Shown one piece after another: positions 1-12,310 of a DNA stretch of 64,000 bases. The position numbers were made by a program, and so were the translations under genes. The stretch covers positions 224,333,325-224,397,324 of the forward strand of contig NC_057808.1 of the NCBI RefSeq assembly GCF_018294505.1. Reading direction: 5' to 3'. Each line of letters begins with the position of its first letter. Position 1 is the stretch's first letter. The notes beneath the pieces are model-generated. The model was not told the origin of the DNA. It worked only from the letters and a program-made list of their open reading frames with translations, and did not search any database. The stretch comes from Triticum aestivum. Taxonomy: Eukaryota > Streptophyta > Magnoliopsida > Poales > Poaceae.

Positions 1-1394
1 TTTTATTTTACCACAATCATCCTTGCTGTACACACCTTTTGAGAGAGACACACATGATTCGGAATTTGTTAGAATACTCTATGTGCTTCACTTATATCTT
101 TTGAGCTATATAGTTTTTGCTCTAGTGCTTCACTTATATCTTTTAGAGCACGGTGGTGGTTTTATTTTATAGAAATTATTGATCTCTCATGCTTCACTTA
201 TATTATTTTGAGAGTCTTAAACACCATGGTAATTTGCTTTAATTGTGAAATTAGTCCTAATATGATAGGCATCCAAGATGAGTATAATAAAAACTTCCAT
301 ATTGAGTTCATTGAATATCGTGAGAAGTTTGATACTTGATAAGTGTTTTGAGATATAAAGGTGGTAATATTAGAGTTTGCTAGTTGAGTAATTGTGAAAT
401 TGAGAAATACTTGTGTTAAGGTTGGCAAGTCCCGTAGCATGCACGTATGGTAAAAGTTGTGTGACAATTTTGACACACAAGGTGTTCTTTTATTGCTTTC
501 CTTATGAGTGGCGGTCGGGCACGAGCGATGGTCTTTTCCTACCAATCTATCCCTCTAGGGGCATGTGTAGTAGTACTTTGCTTCGAGGGCTAATAAACTT
601 TTGCAATAAGTATATGAGTTATTTATGACTAATGTGAGTCCATGGATTATACGCACTCTCAACCTTCCATAATTTTCTAGCCTCTATGGTACCGTGCATT
701 GCCCTTTCTCGCCTTGAGAGTTGGTGCAAACTTTGCCGGTGCATCCAAACCCCGTGATATGATACGCTCAATCACACATAAACCTCCTTATATCTTGCTC
801 AAAACAGCCACCATACCTACCTATCATGGCATTTCCATAGCCATTCCGAGATATATTGCCATGCAACTTTCCACCGTTCCATTTATTATGACACGCTCCA
901 TCATTGTCATATTGCTTTGCATGATCATGTAGTTGACATCGTATTTGTGGCAAGCCACCATTCATAATTTTTCATACATGTCACTCGTGATTCATTGCAT
1001 ATCCCGGTACACCGCCGGAGGCATTCACATAGACTCATATTTTTGTTCTAAGTGTTGAGTTGTAATTCTTGAGTTGTAAGTAATAAAAGTGTGATGATCA
1101 TCATTATTAGAGCATTGTCCCATGTGAGGAAAGGATGATGGAGACTATGATTCCCCCACAAGTCGGGATGAGATTCCGGACTAAATGAAAAAAAAGGCCA
1201 AAGAAAAAAAAGAGAAGGCCCAAAAAAATAAAAAAAATGAGAGAAAAAGAGAGAAGGGACAATGTTACTATCCTTTTTCCACACTTGTGCTTCAAAGTAG
1301 CACCGTGATCTTCATGATAGCGAGTCTCCTATGTTATCACATTCATATACTAGTGGGAATTTTTCATTATAGAACTTGGCTTGTATATTCCAAT
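1..1394 (+). mobile_element. Gypsy retrotransposon, 3' internal non-coding part (left piece)
   Basis: AT-rich DNA without a credible long ORF. It continues after the nested Copia element at 10101, because the five bases before the Copia insertion (CCAAT, 1390-1394) recur directly after it. It leads through a purine tract into an LTR at 10755, so it is the non-coding stretch between pol and the 3' LTR of a plus-strand Gypsy element. Short ORFs around 1048-1397 come from a poly-A/poly-G tract at 1187-1260 and are not genes. The 5' LTR and gag-pol lie left of the window. The Gypsy assignment rests on the LTR type and layout; no coding domain is visible. Confidence 0.75.
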
Positions 1395-3131
1395 TGAAGG
1401 AAATATGCCCTAGAGGCAATAATAAAGTTATTATTTATTTCCTTATATCATGATAAATGTTTATTATTCATGCTAGAATTGTATTAACCAGAAACATAAT
1501 ACTTCTGTGAATACATAGACAAACAGAGTGTCACTAGTATGCCTCTACTTGACTAGCTCGTTGATCAAAGATGGTTATGTTTCCTAGCCATAGACATGAG
1601 TTGTCATTTGATTAACGGGATCACATCATTAGGAGAATGATGTGATTGACTTGACCCATTCCGTTAGCTTAGCACTCGATCGTTTAGTATGTTGCTATTG
1701 CTTTCTTCATGACTTATACATGTTCCTATGACTATGAGATTATGCAACTGCCGTTTACCGGAGGAACACTTTGTGTGCTACCAAACGTCACAACATAACT
1801 GGGTGATTATAAAGGTGCTCTACAGGTGTCTTCGAAGGTACTTGTTGGGTTGGAGTATTTCGAGATTAGGATTTGTCACTCCGATTGTCGGAGAGGTATC
1901 TCTGGGCCATCTCGGTAATGCACATCACTCAAGCCTTGCAAGCATTGCAACTAATGAGTTAGTTGTGGGATGATGTATTACGGAACGAGTAAAGAGACTT
2001 GCCGGTAACGAGATTGAACTAGGTATTGAGATACCGACGATCGAATCTCGGGCAAGTAACATACCGATGACAAAGGGAACAACGTATGTTGTTATACAGT
2101 CTGACCGATAAAGATCTTTGTAGAATATGTGGGAGCCAATATGAGCATCCAGGTTCCGCTATTGGTTATTGACCGGAGACGTGTCTCGATCATGTCTACA
2201 TAGTTCTCGAACCCGTAGGGTCCGCACGCTTAAAGTTTCGATGACAATTATATTATGAGTTTATATGTTTTTGATGTACCGAAGGTTGTTCAGAGTCCCG
2301 GATGTGATAACGGATATGACGAGGAGTCTCGAAATGGTCGAGACATGAAGATTGATATATTGGAAGCCTATATTTGGATACCGGAAGTGTTCCGGGTGAA
2401 ATCGGGATTTTACCGGAGTACCGGAGGGGTTACCGGAACCCCCCGGGGGTTAATGGGCCATAGTGGGCCTTAGTGGAGATGAGGAGAGGCGGCCAGGGCA
2501 AGGGCCGCGCGCCCCTCCCCCCTAGTCCGAATAGGACAAGGAGAAGGGGGCGGCGCCCCCCTTTCCTTCCTCTCCTCAACCTCTTTCCCCCTTCTCCTAT
2601 TCCAACAAGGAAGGGAGGGATTCCTACTCCCGGTGGGAGTAGGACTCCTCCTGGCGCGCCTCCTCCCTGGCCGGCCGCACCTCCCCCCTTGCTCCTTTAT
2701 ATATGGGGGCAGGGGGGCACCCCAAAGACACAACAATTGATCGCTTGATCTTTTAGCCGTGTGCGGTGCCCCCTCCACCATAGTCCACCTCGATAATACT
2801 GTAGCGGTGCTTAGGCGAAGCCCTGCGTCGGTAGAACATCATCATCGTCACCACGCCGTCGTGCTGACAAAACTCTCCCTCAACACTCGGCTGGATCGGA
2901 GTTCGAGGGACGTCATCGGGCTGAACGTGTGCTGAACTCGGAGGTGCCGTGAGTTTCGTACTTGATCGGTCGGATCGTGAAGACGTACGACTACATCAAC
3001 CGCGTTGTGCTAACACTTCCGCTTTCGGTCTACGAGGGTATGTGGACAACACTCTCCCCTCTCGTTGCTATGCATCACCATGATCTTGCGTGTGCGTAGG
3101 AATTTTTTTGAAATTACTACGTTCCCCAACA
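1395..3131 (+). repeat. Copia 5' LTR
   Basis: A 1737-bp LTR starting TGAAGGAAATATGCCC and ending CCCCAACA, with a matching copy at 8370-10095. A TATA-like TTATATAT at 2697-2704 follows a GC-rich, CT-rich stretch and is the probable core promoter of the retroelement. Proline-rich ORFs in both directions at 2470-2781 are composition artefacts of this stretch and recur in the other LTR copies. Confidence 0.95.
2697..2704 (+). promoter_or_regulatory. TATA-like box of Copia LTR
   Basis: TTATATAT followed by a G-run and ACACAAC. The same motif and context occur in the 3' LTR at 9661-9668 and in the older LTR remnant near 13030, which suggests conservation as the LTR promoter. The transcription start is inferred, not seen. 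Confidence 0.5.
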
Positions 3132-3132
3132 G

Positions 3133-3144
3133 TGGTATCCGAGC
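3133..3144 (+). promoter_or_regulatory. Primer binding site (tRNA-iMet type)
   Basis: TGGTATCCGAGC lies one base after the 5' LTR. It matches the usual plant initiator-Met-tRNA complement TGGTATCAGAGC except for one base, and would prime minus-strand DNA synthesis. Confidence 0.85.
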
Positions 3145-4350
3145 CAGGTTTTATGCGTTGATGTTATATGCACGAGTAGAACACAAGTGAGTTGTGGGCA
3201 TATAAGTCATACTGCTTACCAGCATGTCATACTTTGGTTCGACGGTATTGTTGGATGAAGCAGCCCGGACCGACATTACGCGTACGCTTACGCGAGACTG
3301 GTTCTACCGACGTGCTTTGCACACAGGTGGCTGGCAGGTGTCAGTTTCTCCAACTTTAGTTGAACCGAGTGTGGCTACGCCCGGTCCTTGCGAAGGTTAA
3401 AACAACACCAACTTGACAAACTATCGTTGTGGTTTTGATGCGTAGGTAAGAACGGTTCTTGCTAAGCCCGTAGCAGCCACGTAAAATTTGCAACAACAAA
3501 GTAGAGGACGTCTAACTTGTTTTTGCAGGGCATGTTGTGATGTGATATGGTCAAGACATGATGCTAAATTTTATTGTATGAGATGATCATGTTTTGTAAC
3601 CGAGTTATCGGCAACTGGTAGGAGCCATATTGTTGTCGCTTTATTGTATGCAATGCAATCGCCCTGTAATGCTTTACTTTATCACTAAGCGGTAGCGATA
3701 GTCGTAGAAGCATAAGATTGGCGAGACGACAACGATGCTACGATGAAGATCAAGGTGTCGCGCCGGTGACGATGGTGATCATGACGGTGCTTCGGAGATG
3801 GAGATCACAAGCACAAGATAATGATGGCCATATCAGATCACTTATATTGATTGCATGTGATGTTTATCTTTTATGCATCTTATCTTGCTTTGATTGACGG
3901 TAGCATTATAAGATGATCCCTCACTAAATTATCAAAGTATAAGTGTTCTCCCTGAGTATGCACCGTTGCGAAAGTTCTTCGTGTTGAGACACCACGTGGT
4001 GATCGGGTGTGATAGGCTCTACGTTCAAATACAACGGGTGCAAAACAGTTGCACACGTGGAATACTCAGGTTAAGCTTGACGAGCCTAGCATATAATAGA
4101 TATGGCCTCGGAACACGGAGACCGAAAGGTCGAGCGTGAATCATATAGTAGATATGATCAACATAGTGATGTTCACCATTGAAACTACTCCATCTCACGT
4201 GATGATCGGACATGGTTTAGTTGATATGGATCACGTGATCACTTAGAGGATTAGAGGGATGTCTATCTAAGTGGGAGTTCTTAAGTAATATGATTTATCA
4301 TGAACTTAGTACCTGATAGTATCTTGCTTGTCTATGTTGATTGTAGATAG
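3145..4350 (+). other. Copia untranslated leader
   Basis: A 1.2-kb stretch between the primer site and the gag start, with no credible ORF. A packaging signal would be expected here in this family, but none can be pointed to in the sequence. Confidence 0.7.
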
Positions 4351-7300
4351 ATGGCCCGTGCTGTTGTTCCGTTGAATTTTAATGCATTCCTTGAGAAAGC
4401 AAAGTTGAAAGATGATGGTAGCAATTACACGGACTGGGTCCGTAACTTGAGGATTATCCTCATTGCTGCACAGAAGAATTATGTCCTGGAAGCACCGCTG
4501 GGTGCCAGGCCTGCTGCTGATGCAACTGACGACGTTAAGAATGTCTGGCAGAGCAAAGCTGATGACTACTCGATAGTTCAATGTGCCATGCTTTACGGCT
4601 TAGAACCGGGACTTCAATGATGTTTTGAACGTCATGGAGCATATGAGATGTTCCAGGAGTTGAAGTTAATATTTCAAGCAAATGCCCGGATTGAGAGATA
4701 TGAAGTCTCCAATAAGTTCTACAGCTGCAAGATGGAGGAGAATAGTTCTATCAGTGAGCATATACTCAAAATGTCTGGGTATAATAATCACTTGATTCAA
4801 CTGGGAGTTAATCTTCCGGATGATAGCGTCATTGACAGAATTCTTCAATCACTGCCACCAAGCTACAAGAGCTTCGTGATGAACTATAACATGCAAGGGA
4901 TGGATAAGACGATTCCCGAGCTCTTCGCAATGCTAAAGGCTGTGGAGGTAGAAATCAAGAAGGAGCATCAAGTGTTGATGGTCAATAAGACCACCAGTTT
5001 CAAGAAAAAGGGCAAAGGGAAGAAGAAGGGGAACTTCAAAAAGAACATCAAACAAGTTGGTGCTCAGGAGAAGAAACCCAGGTCTGGACCTAAGCCTGAG
5101 ACTGAGTGCTTCTACTGTAAGCAGACTAGTCACTGGAAGCGGAACTGCCCCAAGTATTTGGCGGATAAGAAGGATGGCAAGGTGAACAAAGGTATATCTG
5201 ATATACATGTTATTGATGTGTACCTTACTAATGCTCGCAGTAGCACCTGGGTATTTGATACTGGTTCTGTTGCTAATATTTGCATCTCGAAATAGGGGCT
5301 ACGGATTAAGCGAAGATTGGCTAAGGACGAGGTGACGATGCGCGTGGGAAATGGTTCCAAAGTCGATGTGATCGCGGTCGGCACGCTACCTCTACATCTA
5401 CCTTCGGGATTAGTTTTAGACCTAAATAATTGTTATTTGGTGCCAGCGTTAAGCATGAACATTATATCTGGATCTTGTTTGATGCGAGACGGTTATTCAT
5501 TTAAATCAGAGAATAATGGTTGTTCTATTTATATGAATAATATCTTTTATGGTCATGCACCCTTGAAGAGTGGTCTATTTTTGTTGAATCTCGATAGTAG
5601 TGATACACATATTCATAATATTGAAGCCAAAAGATGCAGAGTTGATAATGATAGTGCAACTTATTTGTGGCACTGCCGTTTAGGTCATATCGGTGTAAAG
5701 CGCATGAAGAAACTCCATACTGATGGACTTTTGGAACCACTTGATTATGAATCACTTAGTACTTGCAAACCGTGCCTCATGGGCAAGATAACTAAAACGC
5801 CGTTCTCCGGAACTATGGAGAGAGCAACAGATTTGTTGGAAATCATACATACAGATGTATGTGGTCCGATGAATGTTGAGGCTCGTGGCAGATATCGTTA
5901 TTTTCTCACCTTCACAAATGATTTAAGTAGATATGGGTGTATCTACTTAATGAAACATAAGTCTGAAACATTTGAAAAGTTCAAAGAATTTCAGAGTGAA
6001 GTTGAAAATCATCGTAACAAGAAATAAAGTTTCTACGATCTGATTGTGGAGGAGAATATTTGAGTTATGAGTTTGGTCTTCATTTGAAACAATGCGGAAT
6101 AGTTTCGCAACTCACGCCACCCGGAACACCACAGCGTAATGGTGTGTCCGAACGTCGTAATCGTACTCTACTAGATATGGTGCGATCTATGATGTCTCTT
6201 ACCGATTTACCGCTATCGTTTTGGGGTTATGCTTTAGAGACGACCGCATTCACGTTAAATAGGGCACCATCAAAATCCGTTGAGACGACGCCTTATGAAC
6301 TGTGGTTTGGCAAGAAACCAAAGTTGTCGTTTCTTAAAGTTTGGGGCTGCGATGCTTGTGTGAAAAAGCTTCAACCTGATAAGCTCGAACCCAAATCGGA
6401 GAAATGTGTCTCCATAGGATACCCAAAGGAGACTGTTGGGTACACCTTCTATCACAGATCCGAAGGCAAGACTTTTGTTGCTAAGTTCGGAATCTTTCTG
6501 GAGAAGGAGTTTCTCTCGAAAGAAGTGAGTGGGAGGAAAGTAGAACTGGATGAGATAATTGTACCTGCTCCCTTATTGGAAAGTAGTTCATCGCAGAAAC
6601 CGGTTTCTGCAACGCCTACACCAATTAGTGAGGAAGTTAATGATGATGATCATGGAACTTTAGATCAAGGTGTTACTGAACCTCGTAGGTCAACCAGAGT
6701 AAGATCCGCACCAGAGTGGTACGGTAATCCTGTTCAGGAGGTTATGCTACTAGACCATGATGAACCTACGAACTATGAAGAAGCGATTGTGAGCCCAGAT
6801 TCCGCGAAATGGCTTGAGGCCATGAAATCTGAGATGGGATCCATGTATGAGAACAAAGTGTGGACTTTGGTTGACTTGCCCGATGATCGGCAAGCAATTG
6901 AGAATAAATGGATCTTCAAGAAGAAGACTGACGCTGACGGTAATGTTACTGTCTATAAAGCTCGACTTGTTGCAAAAGGATTTCGACAAGTTCAAGGGAT
7001 TGACTACGATGAGACCTTCTCACCCGTAGCGATGCTTAAGTCTGTCCGAATCATGTTAGCAATTGCCGCATTTTATGATTATGAAATTTGGCAAATGGAT
7101 GTCAAAACTGCATTCCTGAATGGATTTCTGGAAGAAGAGTTGTATATGATGCAACCGGAAGGTTTTGTTGATCCAAACGGAGCTAACAAAGTGTGCAAGC
7201 TCCAGCGATCCATTTATGGACTGGTGCTAGCGTCTCGGAGTTGGAATAAACGCTTTGATAGTGTGATCAAAGCATTTGGTTTTGTAGAGACTTTTGGAGA

Positions 7301-8336
7301 AGCCTGTATTTACAAGAAAGTGAGTGGGAGCTCTGTAGAATTTCTAATATTATATGTGGATGACATATTGCTGATTGGAAATGATATAGAATTTCTGAAT
7401 AGCACAAAGGGATACTTGAATAAGAGTTTTTCAATGAAAGACCTCGGTGAAGCTGCGTATATATTGGGCATCAAGATCTATAGAGATAGATCAAGACGCT
7501 TAATTGGACTTTCACAAAGCACATACCTTGACAAAGTTTTGAAGAAGTTCAAAATGGATCAAGCAAAGAAAGGGTTCTTGCCTATGTTACAAGGTGTGAA
7601 GTTGAGTAAGACTCAATGCCCGACCACTGCAGAAGATAGAGAGAAGATGAAAGATGTTCCCTATGCTTCAGCCATAGGCTCTATCATGTATGCAATGCTG
7701 TGTACCAGACCTGATGTGTGCCTTGCTATAAGTTTAGCAGGGAGGTACCAAAGTAATCCAGGAGTGGATCACTGGACAGCGGTAGAGAACATCCTGAAAT
7801 ACCTAAAAAGGACTACGGATATGTTTCTCGTTTATGGAGGGGACAAAGAGCTCATCGTAAATGGTTACGTTGATGCAAGCTTTGACACTGATCCGGACGA
7901 TTCTAAATCGCAAACCGGATACGTGTTTACATTGAACGGTGGAGCTGTCAGTTGGTGCAGTTCTAAACAAAGCGTCATGGCGGGATCTACATGTGAAGCG
8001 GAGTACATAGCTGCTTCGGAAGTAGCAAATGAAGGAGTCTGGATGAAGGAGTTCATATCCGATCTAGGTGTCATACCTAGTGCATCGGGTCCAATGAAAA
8101 TCTTTTGTGACAATACTGGTGCAATTGCCTTGGCGAAGGAATCCAGATTTCACAAGAGAACCAAGCACATCAAGAGACGCTTCAATTCCATCCGGGATTT
8201 AGTCCAGGTGGGAGACATAGAAATTTGCAAGATACATACGGATCTGAATGTTGTAGACCCGTTGACTAAGCCTCTTCCACGAGCAAAACATGATCAACAC
8301 CAAGGCTCCATGGGTCTTAGAATCATTACTGTGTAA
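4351..8336 (+). pseudogene. Copia gag-pol polyprotein, disrupted
   Basis: One reading path encodes gag, protease, integrase, RT and RNase H, broken in three places. Gag starts at ATG 4351 (MARAVVPLNFNAF). A TGA at 4618-4620 interrupts it in frame. The CCHC zinc knuckle (CX2CX4HX4C) is at 5107-5148 and the protease DTG at 5257-5265. A TAG at 5293-5295 interrupts the protease. Integrase begins with the HTDVCGP Asp at 5854-5856; the second Asp position reads Asn (TFTND, 5917-5919). A one-base loss in an A-run near 6022-6027 shifts the frame. From about 6030 to 8336 the frame is open: integrase C-terminal part (NGVSERRNRT), RT with YVDD at 7353-7364, and RNase H with DASFDTD and DNTGAIALAK. Both stops are explicable as C-to-T changes (CGA, CAG). 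The copy is inactive in cis. Confidence 0.93.
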
Positions 8337-8358
8337 TCTAGATTATTGACTCTAGTGC

Positions 8359-8369
8359 AAGTGGGAGAC
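8359..8369 (+). promoter_or_regulatory. Copia polypurine tract
   Basis: AAGTGGGAGAC directly precedes the 3' LTR. Its position and composition fit the plus-strand primer of Copia elements. Confidence 0.85.
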
Positions 8370-10095
8370 TGAAGGAAATATGCCCTAGAGGCAATAATAA
8401 AGTTATTATTTATTTCCTTATATCATGATAAATGTGTATTATTCATGCTAGAATTGTATTAACCGGAAACATAATACTTGTGTGAATATATAGACAAACA
8501 GAGTGTCACTAGTATGACTCTACTTGACTAGCTCGTTGATCAAAGATGGTTATGTTTCCTAGCCATAGACATGAGTTGTCATTTGATTAACGGGATCACA
8601 TCATTAGGAGAATGATGTGATTGACTTGACCCATTCCGTTAGCTTAGCACTCGATCGTTTAGTATGTTGCTATTGCTTTCTTCATGACTTATACATGTTC
8701 CTATGACTATGAGATTATGCAACTCCCGTTTACCGGAGGAACACTTTGTGTGCTACCAAACGTCACAACGTAACTGGGTGATTATAAAGGTGCTATACAG
8801 GTGTCTCCGAAGGTACTTGTTGGGTTGGCGTATTTCGAGATTAGGATTTGTCACTCCGATTGTCGGAGAGGTATCTCTGGGCCCTCTCAGTAATGCACAT
8901 CACTCAAGCCTTGCAACTAATGAGTTAGTTGTGGGATGATGTATTACAGAACAAGTAAAGAGACTTGCCGGTAACGAGATTGAACTAGGTATTGAGATAC
9001 CGACGATCGAATCTCGGGCAAGTAACATACCGATGACAAAGGGAACAACGTATGTTGTTATGCGGTCTGACCGATAAAGATCTTCGTAGAATATGTGGGA
9101 GCCAATATGAGCATCCAGGTTCCGCTATTGGGTATTGACCAGAGACGTGTCTCGGTCATGTCTACATAGTTCTCGAACCCGTAGGGTCCGCACGCTTAAA
9201 GTTTCGATGACAGTTATATTATGAGTTTATATGTTTTTGATGTACCGAAGGTTGTTCGGAGTCCCGGATGTGATCACGGATATGACGAGGAGTCTCGAAA
9301 TGGTCGAGGCATGAAGATTGATATATTCGAAGCCTATATTTGGATATCGGAAGTGTTCGGGAGAAATCGGGATTTTACCGGAGTACCGGAGGGGTTAGCG
9401 GAACCCCCCGGGGGTTAATGGGCCATAGTGGGCCTTAGTGGAGATGAGGAGAGGCGGCCAGGGCAAGGGCCGCGTGCCCCTCCCCCAAGTCCGAATAGGA
9501 CAAGGAGAAGGGGGCGGCGCCCGCCCTTTCCTTCCTCTCCTCCACCTCTTTCCCCTTCTCCTATTCCAACAAGCAAGGGAGGGAGTCCTACTCCCAGTGG
9601 GAGTAGGACTCCTCCTGGCGCGCCTCCTCCCTGGCCGGCCGCACCTCCCCCCTTGCTCCTTTATATACGGGGGCAGGGGGCACCCCAAAGACACAACAAT
9701 TGATCACTTGATCTTTTAGTCGTGTGCGGTGCCCCCCTCCACCATAGTCCACCTCGACAATACTGTAGCGGTGCTTAGGCGAAGCCCTGCGTCGGTAGAA
9801 AATCATCATCATCACCACGCCGTCGTGCTGACAAAACTCTCCCTCAACACTCGGCTGGATCGGAGTTCCAGGGACGTCATCGGGCTGAACGTGTGCTGAA
9901 CTCGGAGGTGCCGTGCGTTCGGTACTTGATCGGTCGGATCATGAAGACGTACGACTACATCAACCGCGTTGTGCTAACGCTTTCGCTTCCGGTCTACGAG
10001 GGTACGTGGACAACACTCTCCCATCTCGTTGCTATGCATCACCATGATCTAGCGTGTGCGTAGGAATTTTTTTTGAAATTACTACGTCCCCAACA
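8370..10095 (+). repeat. Copia 3' LTR
   Basis: A 1726-bp LTR matching 1395-3131, with the same TG...CA ends, followed by the target duplication CCAAT. Differences from the 5' LTR include a 9-bp deletion near 8918 and scattered substitutions, giving an internal clock for the insertion. Confidence 0.95.
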
Positions 10096-10754
10096 CCAAT
10101 GATGGGCTTCCTCAAAATGCCCTAGGTCTTCGTGAGCAAGCAAGTTGGATGCACACCCACTTAGTTTCTTTTGTTGAGCTTTCATATATTTATAACTCTA
10201 GTGCATCCGTTGCATGGAAATCCCTACTCCTCTCATTGATATTAATTGATGGGCATCTCCATAGCCTATTGATTAGCCGCGTCAATGTGAGATTTTCTAC
10301 CTTTTTGTCTTCTCACATAACCCCCATCATTATACTTTATTCCACCCATAGTGCTATATCCATGGCTTACGCTCATGTATTGCGTAAGGGTTGAAAAGGC
10401 TGAAGTGCGTTAAAAAGTATGAACCAATTGCTCGGCTTGTCATCGGGATTGTGGATGATGAGAACGTTTTGTGTGACGAAATTGAAGCATGGCCTAACTA
10501 TATGATTTTGTAGGGATAAGCTTTCTTTGGCTATGTTATTTTGATAAGACATAATTGCTTGGTTAGCATGTTTGAAGTATTATTGTTTTTATGTCAACAT
10601 TAAACTTTTATCTTGAATCTTTCGGATCTAAATATTCATGCCACAATATAAAAGAATTACATTGAGAATTATGCTAAGTAGCATTCCACATCAAAAATTC
10701 TGTTTTTATCATTTACCTACTCGAGGACGAGGAGGAATTAAGCTTGGGGATGCT
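10096..10754 (+). mobile_element. Gypsy retrotransposon, 3' internal part (right piece)
   Basis: Continuation of the Gypsy internal region after the nested Copia element; the first five bases are the duplicated target CCAAT. It ends in a purine-rich tract (AAGCTTGGGGATGC, 10740-10753) just before the LTR. A short ORF at 10149-10394 has no recognisable domain and is not called a gene. Confidence 0.8.
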
Positions 10755-12310
10755 TGATACGTCTCCAACATATCTATAGTTTTTTATTGTTCCATGCTAT
10801 TATATATTATGTTTTGGATGTTTAATGGGCTTTATTATACACTTTTATATTATTTTTGAGACTAACCTATTAACCGGAGGCCCAGCCCGAATTGCTATTT
10901 TTTGCCTATTTCAGTGTTTCGAAGGAAAAGAATATCAAACGGAGTCCAAACGGAATGAAACCTTCGGGAACATGATTTTCGGAACAAACGTGATCCAGAG
11001 GACTTGGAGTGGACGTCAAGCAACCAACAAGGAAGCCACGAGGCAGGGGGGCGCGCCCTCCACCCTCGTGGCTCCACCGACCTACTTCTTCCTCCTATAT
11101 ATACCTACGTACCCCCAAACCATCAGCAGAGGAGCCAAAACCCTATTTCCACCGCCGCGACCTTCTGTACCCGTGAGATCCCATCTTGGCGCCTTTTCCG
11201 GTGCTCCGCCGGAGGGGGCATTGATCACGGAGGGCTTCTACATCAACACCATAGCCTCTCCGATGATGTGTGAGTAGTTTACCTCAGACCTTCAGGTCCA
11301 TAGTTATTAGCTAGATGGCTTCTTCTCTCTCTTTGGATCTCAATACAAAGTTCTCCTCGATTCTCTTGGAGATCTATTCGATGTAATCTTCTTTTGCAGT
11401 GTGTTTGTCGAGATCCGATGAATTGTGGGTTTATGATCAAGATTATCTATGAACAATATTTGAATCTTCTCTGAATTCTTTTATGTATGATTGGTTATCT
11501 TTGCAAGTCTCTTCGAATTATCAGTTTGGTTTGGCCTACTAGATTGATCTTTCTTGCAATGAGAGAAGTGCTTAGCTTTGGGTTCAATCTTGCGGTACTC
11601 GATCCCAGTGACAGTAGGGGAAATGACACGTATTGTATTGTTGCCATCGAGGATAAAAAGATGGGGTTTATATCATATTGCATGAGTTTATCCCTCTACA
11701 TCATGTCATCTTGCTTAAAGCGTTACTCCGTTCTTATGAACTTAATACTCTAGATGCATGCTAGATAGCGGTCGATGTGTGGAGTAATAGTAGTAGATGC
11801 AGGCAGGAGTCGGTCTACTTGTCATGGACGTGATGCCTATATACATGATCATACCTAGATATTCTCATAACTATGCTCAATTCTATCAATTGCTCGACAG
11901 TAATTTGTTCACCCACCGTAATACTTATGCTATCTTGAGAGAAGCCACTAGTGAAACCTATGGCCCCCGGGTCTATTTTCCATCATATTAATCTTCCGTC
12001 AACCGTTATTTCTATTACCGTTTATTTTGCTTTCTTTACTTTTAATCTTTATCATAGAAATACCAAAAATATTATCTTATCATCTGTATCAGATCTCACT
12101 TTTGCAAGTGGCCGTGAAGGGATTGACAACCCCTTTATCGCGTTGGTTGCAAGGTTCTTATTTGTTTGTGTAGGTACGAGGGACTTGAGCGTGGCCTCCT
12201 ACTGGATTGATACCTTGGTTCTCAAAAACTGAGGGAAATACTTACGCTACTTTGCTGCATCACCCTTTCCTGTTCAAGGGAAAAACCAACGCAGTGCTCA
12301 AGAGGTAGCA
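10755..12310 (+). repeat. Gypsy 3' LTR
   Basis: A 1556-bp LTR beginning TGATACGTCTCC and ending AAGAGGTAGCA. The left end abuts the purine tract and the right end abuts Copia LTR sequence. A TATA-like TATATATA at 11096-11103 is the probable promoter. The target duplication to the right should be ATGCA (12311-12315); its partner is outside the window. The start is typical of Triticeae Gypsy LTRs; the exact family is not assigned. Confidence 0.85.

Larger units (their letters stand above)
1395..10095 (+). mobile_element. Complete Copia LTR retrotransposon (BARE/WIS/Angela type)
   Basis: An 8.7-kb element bounded by TG...CA LTRs with exact 5-bp target duplications CCAAT at 1390-1394 and 10096-10100. 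Order: 5' LTR, tRNA-iMet-type primer site, 1.2-kb leader, gag-protease-integrase-RT-RNase H in Copia order, purine tract, 3' LTR. Integrase before reverse transcriptase is the Copia signature. The LTRs differ by substitutions and small indels (for example 9 bp lost from the 3' LTR near 8918), so the insertion is not recent. The polyprotein has two nonsense codons and one frameshift, so the copy cannot supply its own proteins. It is nested inside a Gypsy element. The family name is from memory of the LTR start and is unconfirmed. Confidence 0.95.

Noticed and set aside
2470..2781. Proline/arginine-rich ORFs on both strands, repeated at 9395-9719 and 12872-13144
   Set aside because: They lie in the GC-rich promoter-proximal part of Copia LTRs and recur in every LTR copy in altered form; composition artefacts.
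1395..10095. Possibility that the retroelement is an endogenous pararetrovirus
   Set aside because: LTRs, target duplication, Copia domain order and the tRNA-iMet primer site all mark an LTR retrotransposon; no movement or coat protein region.
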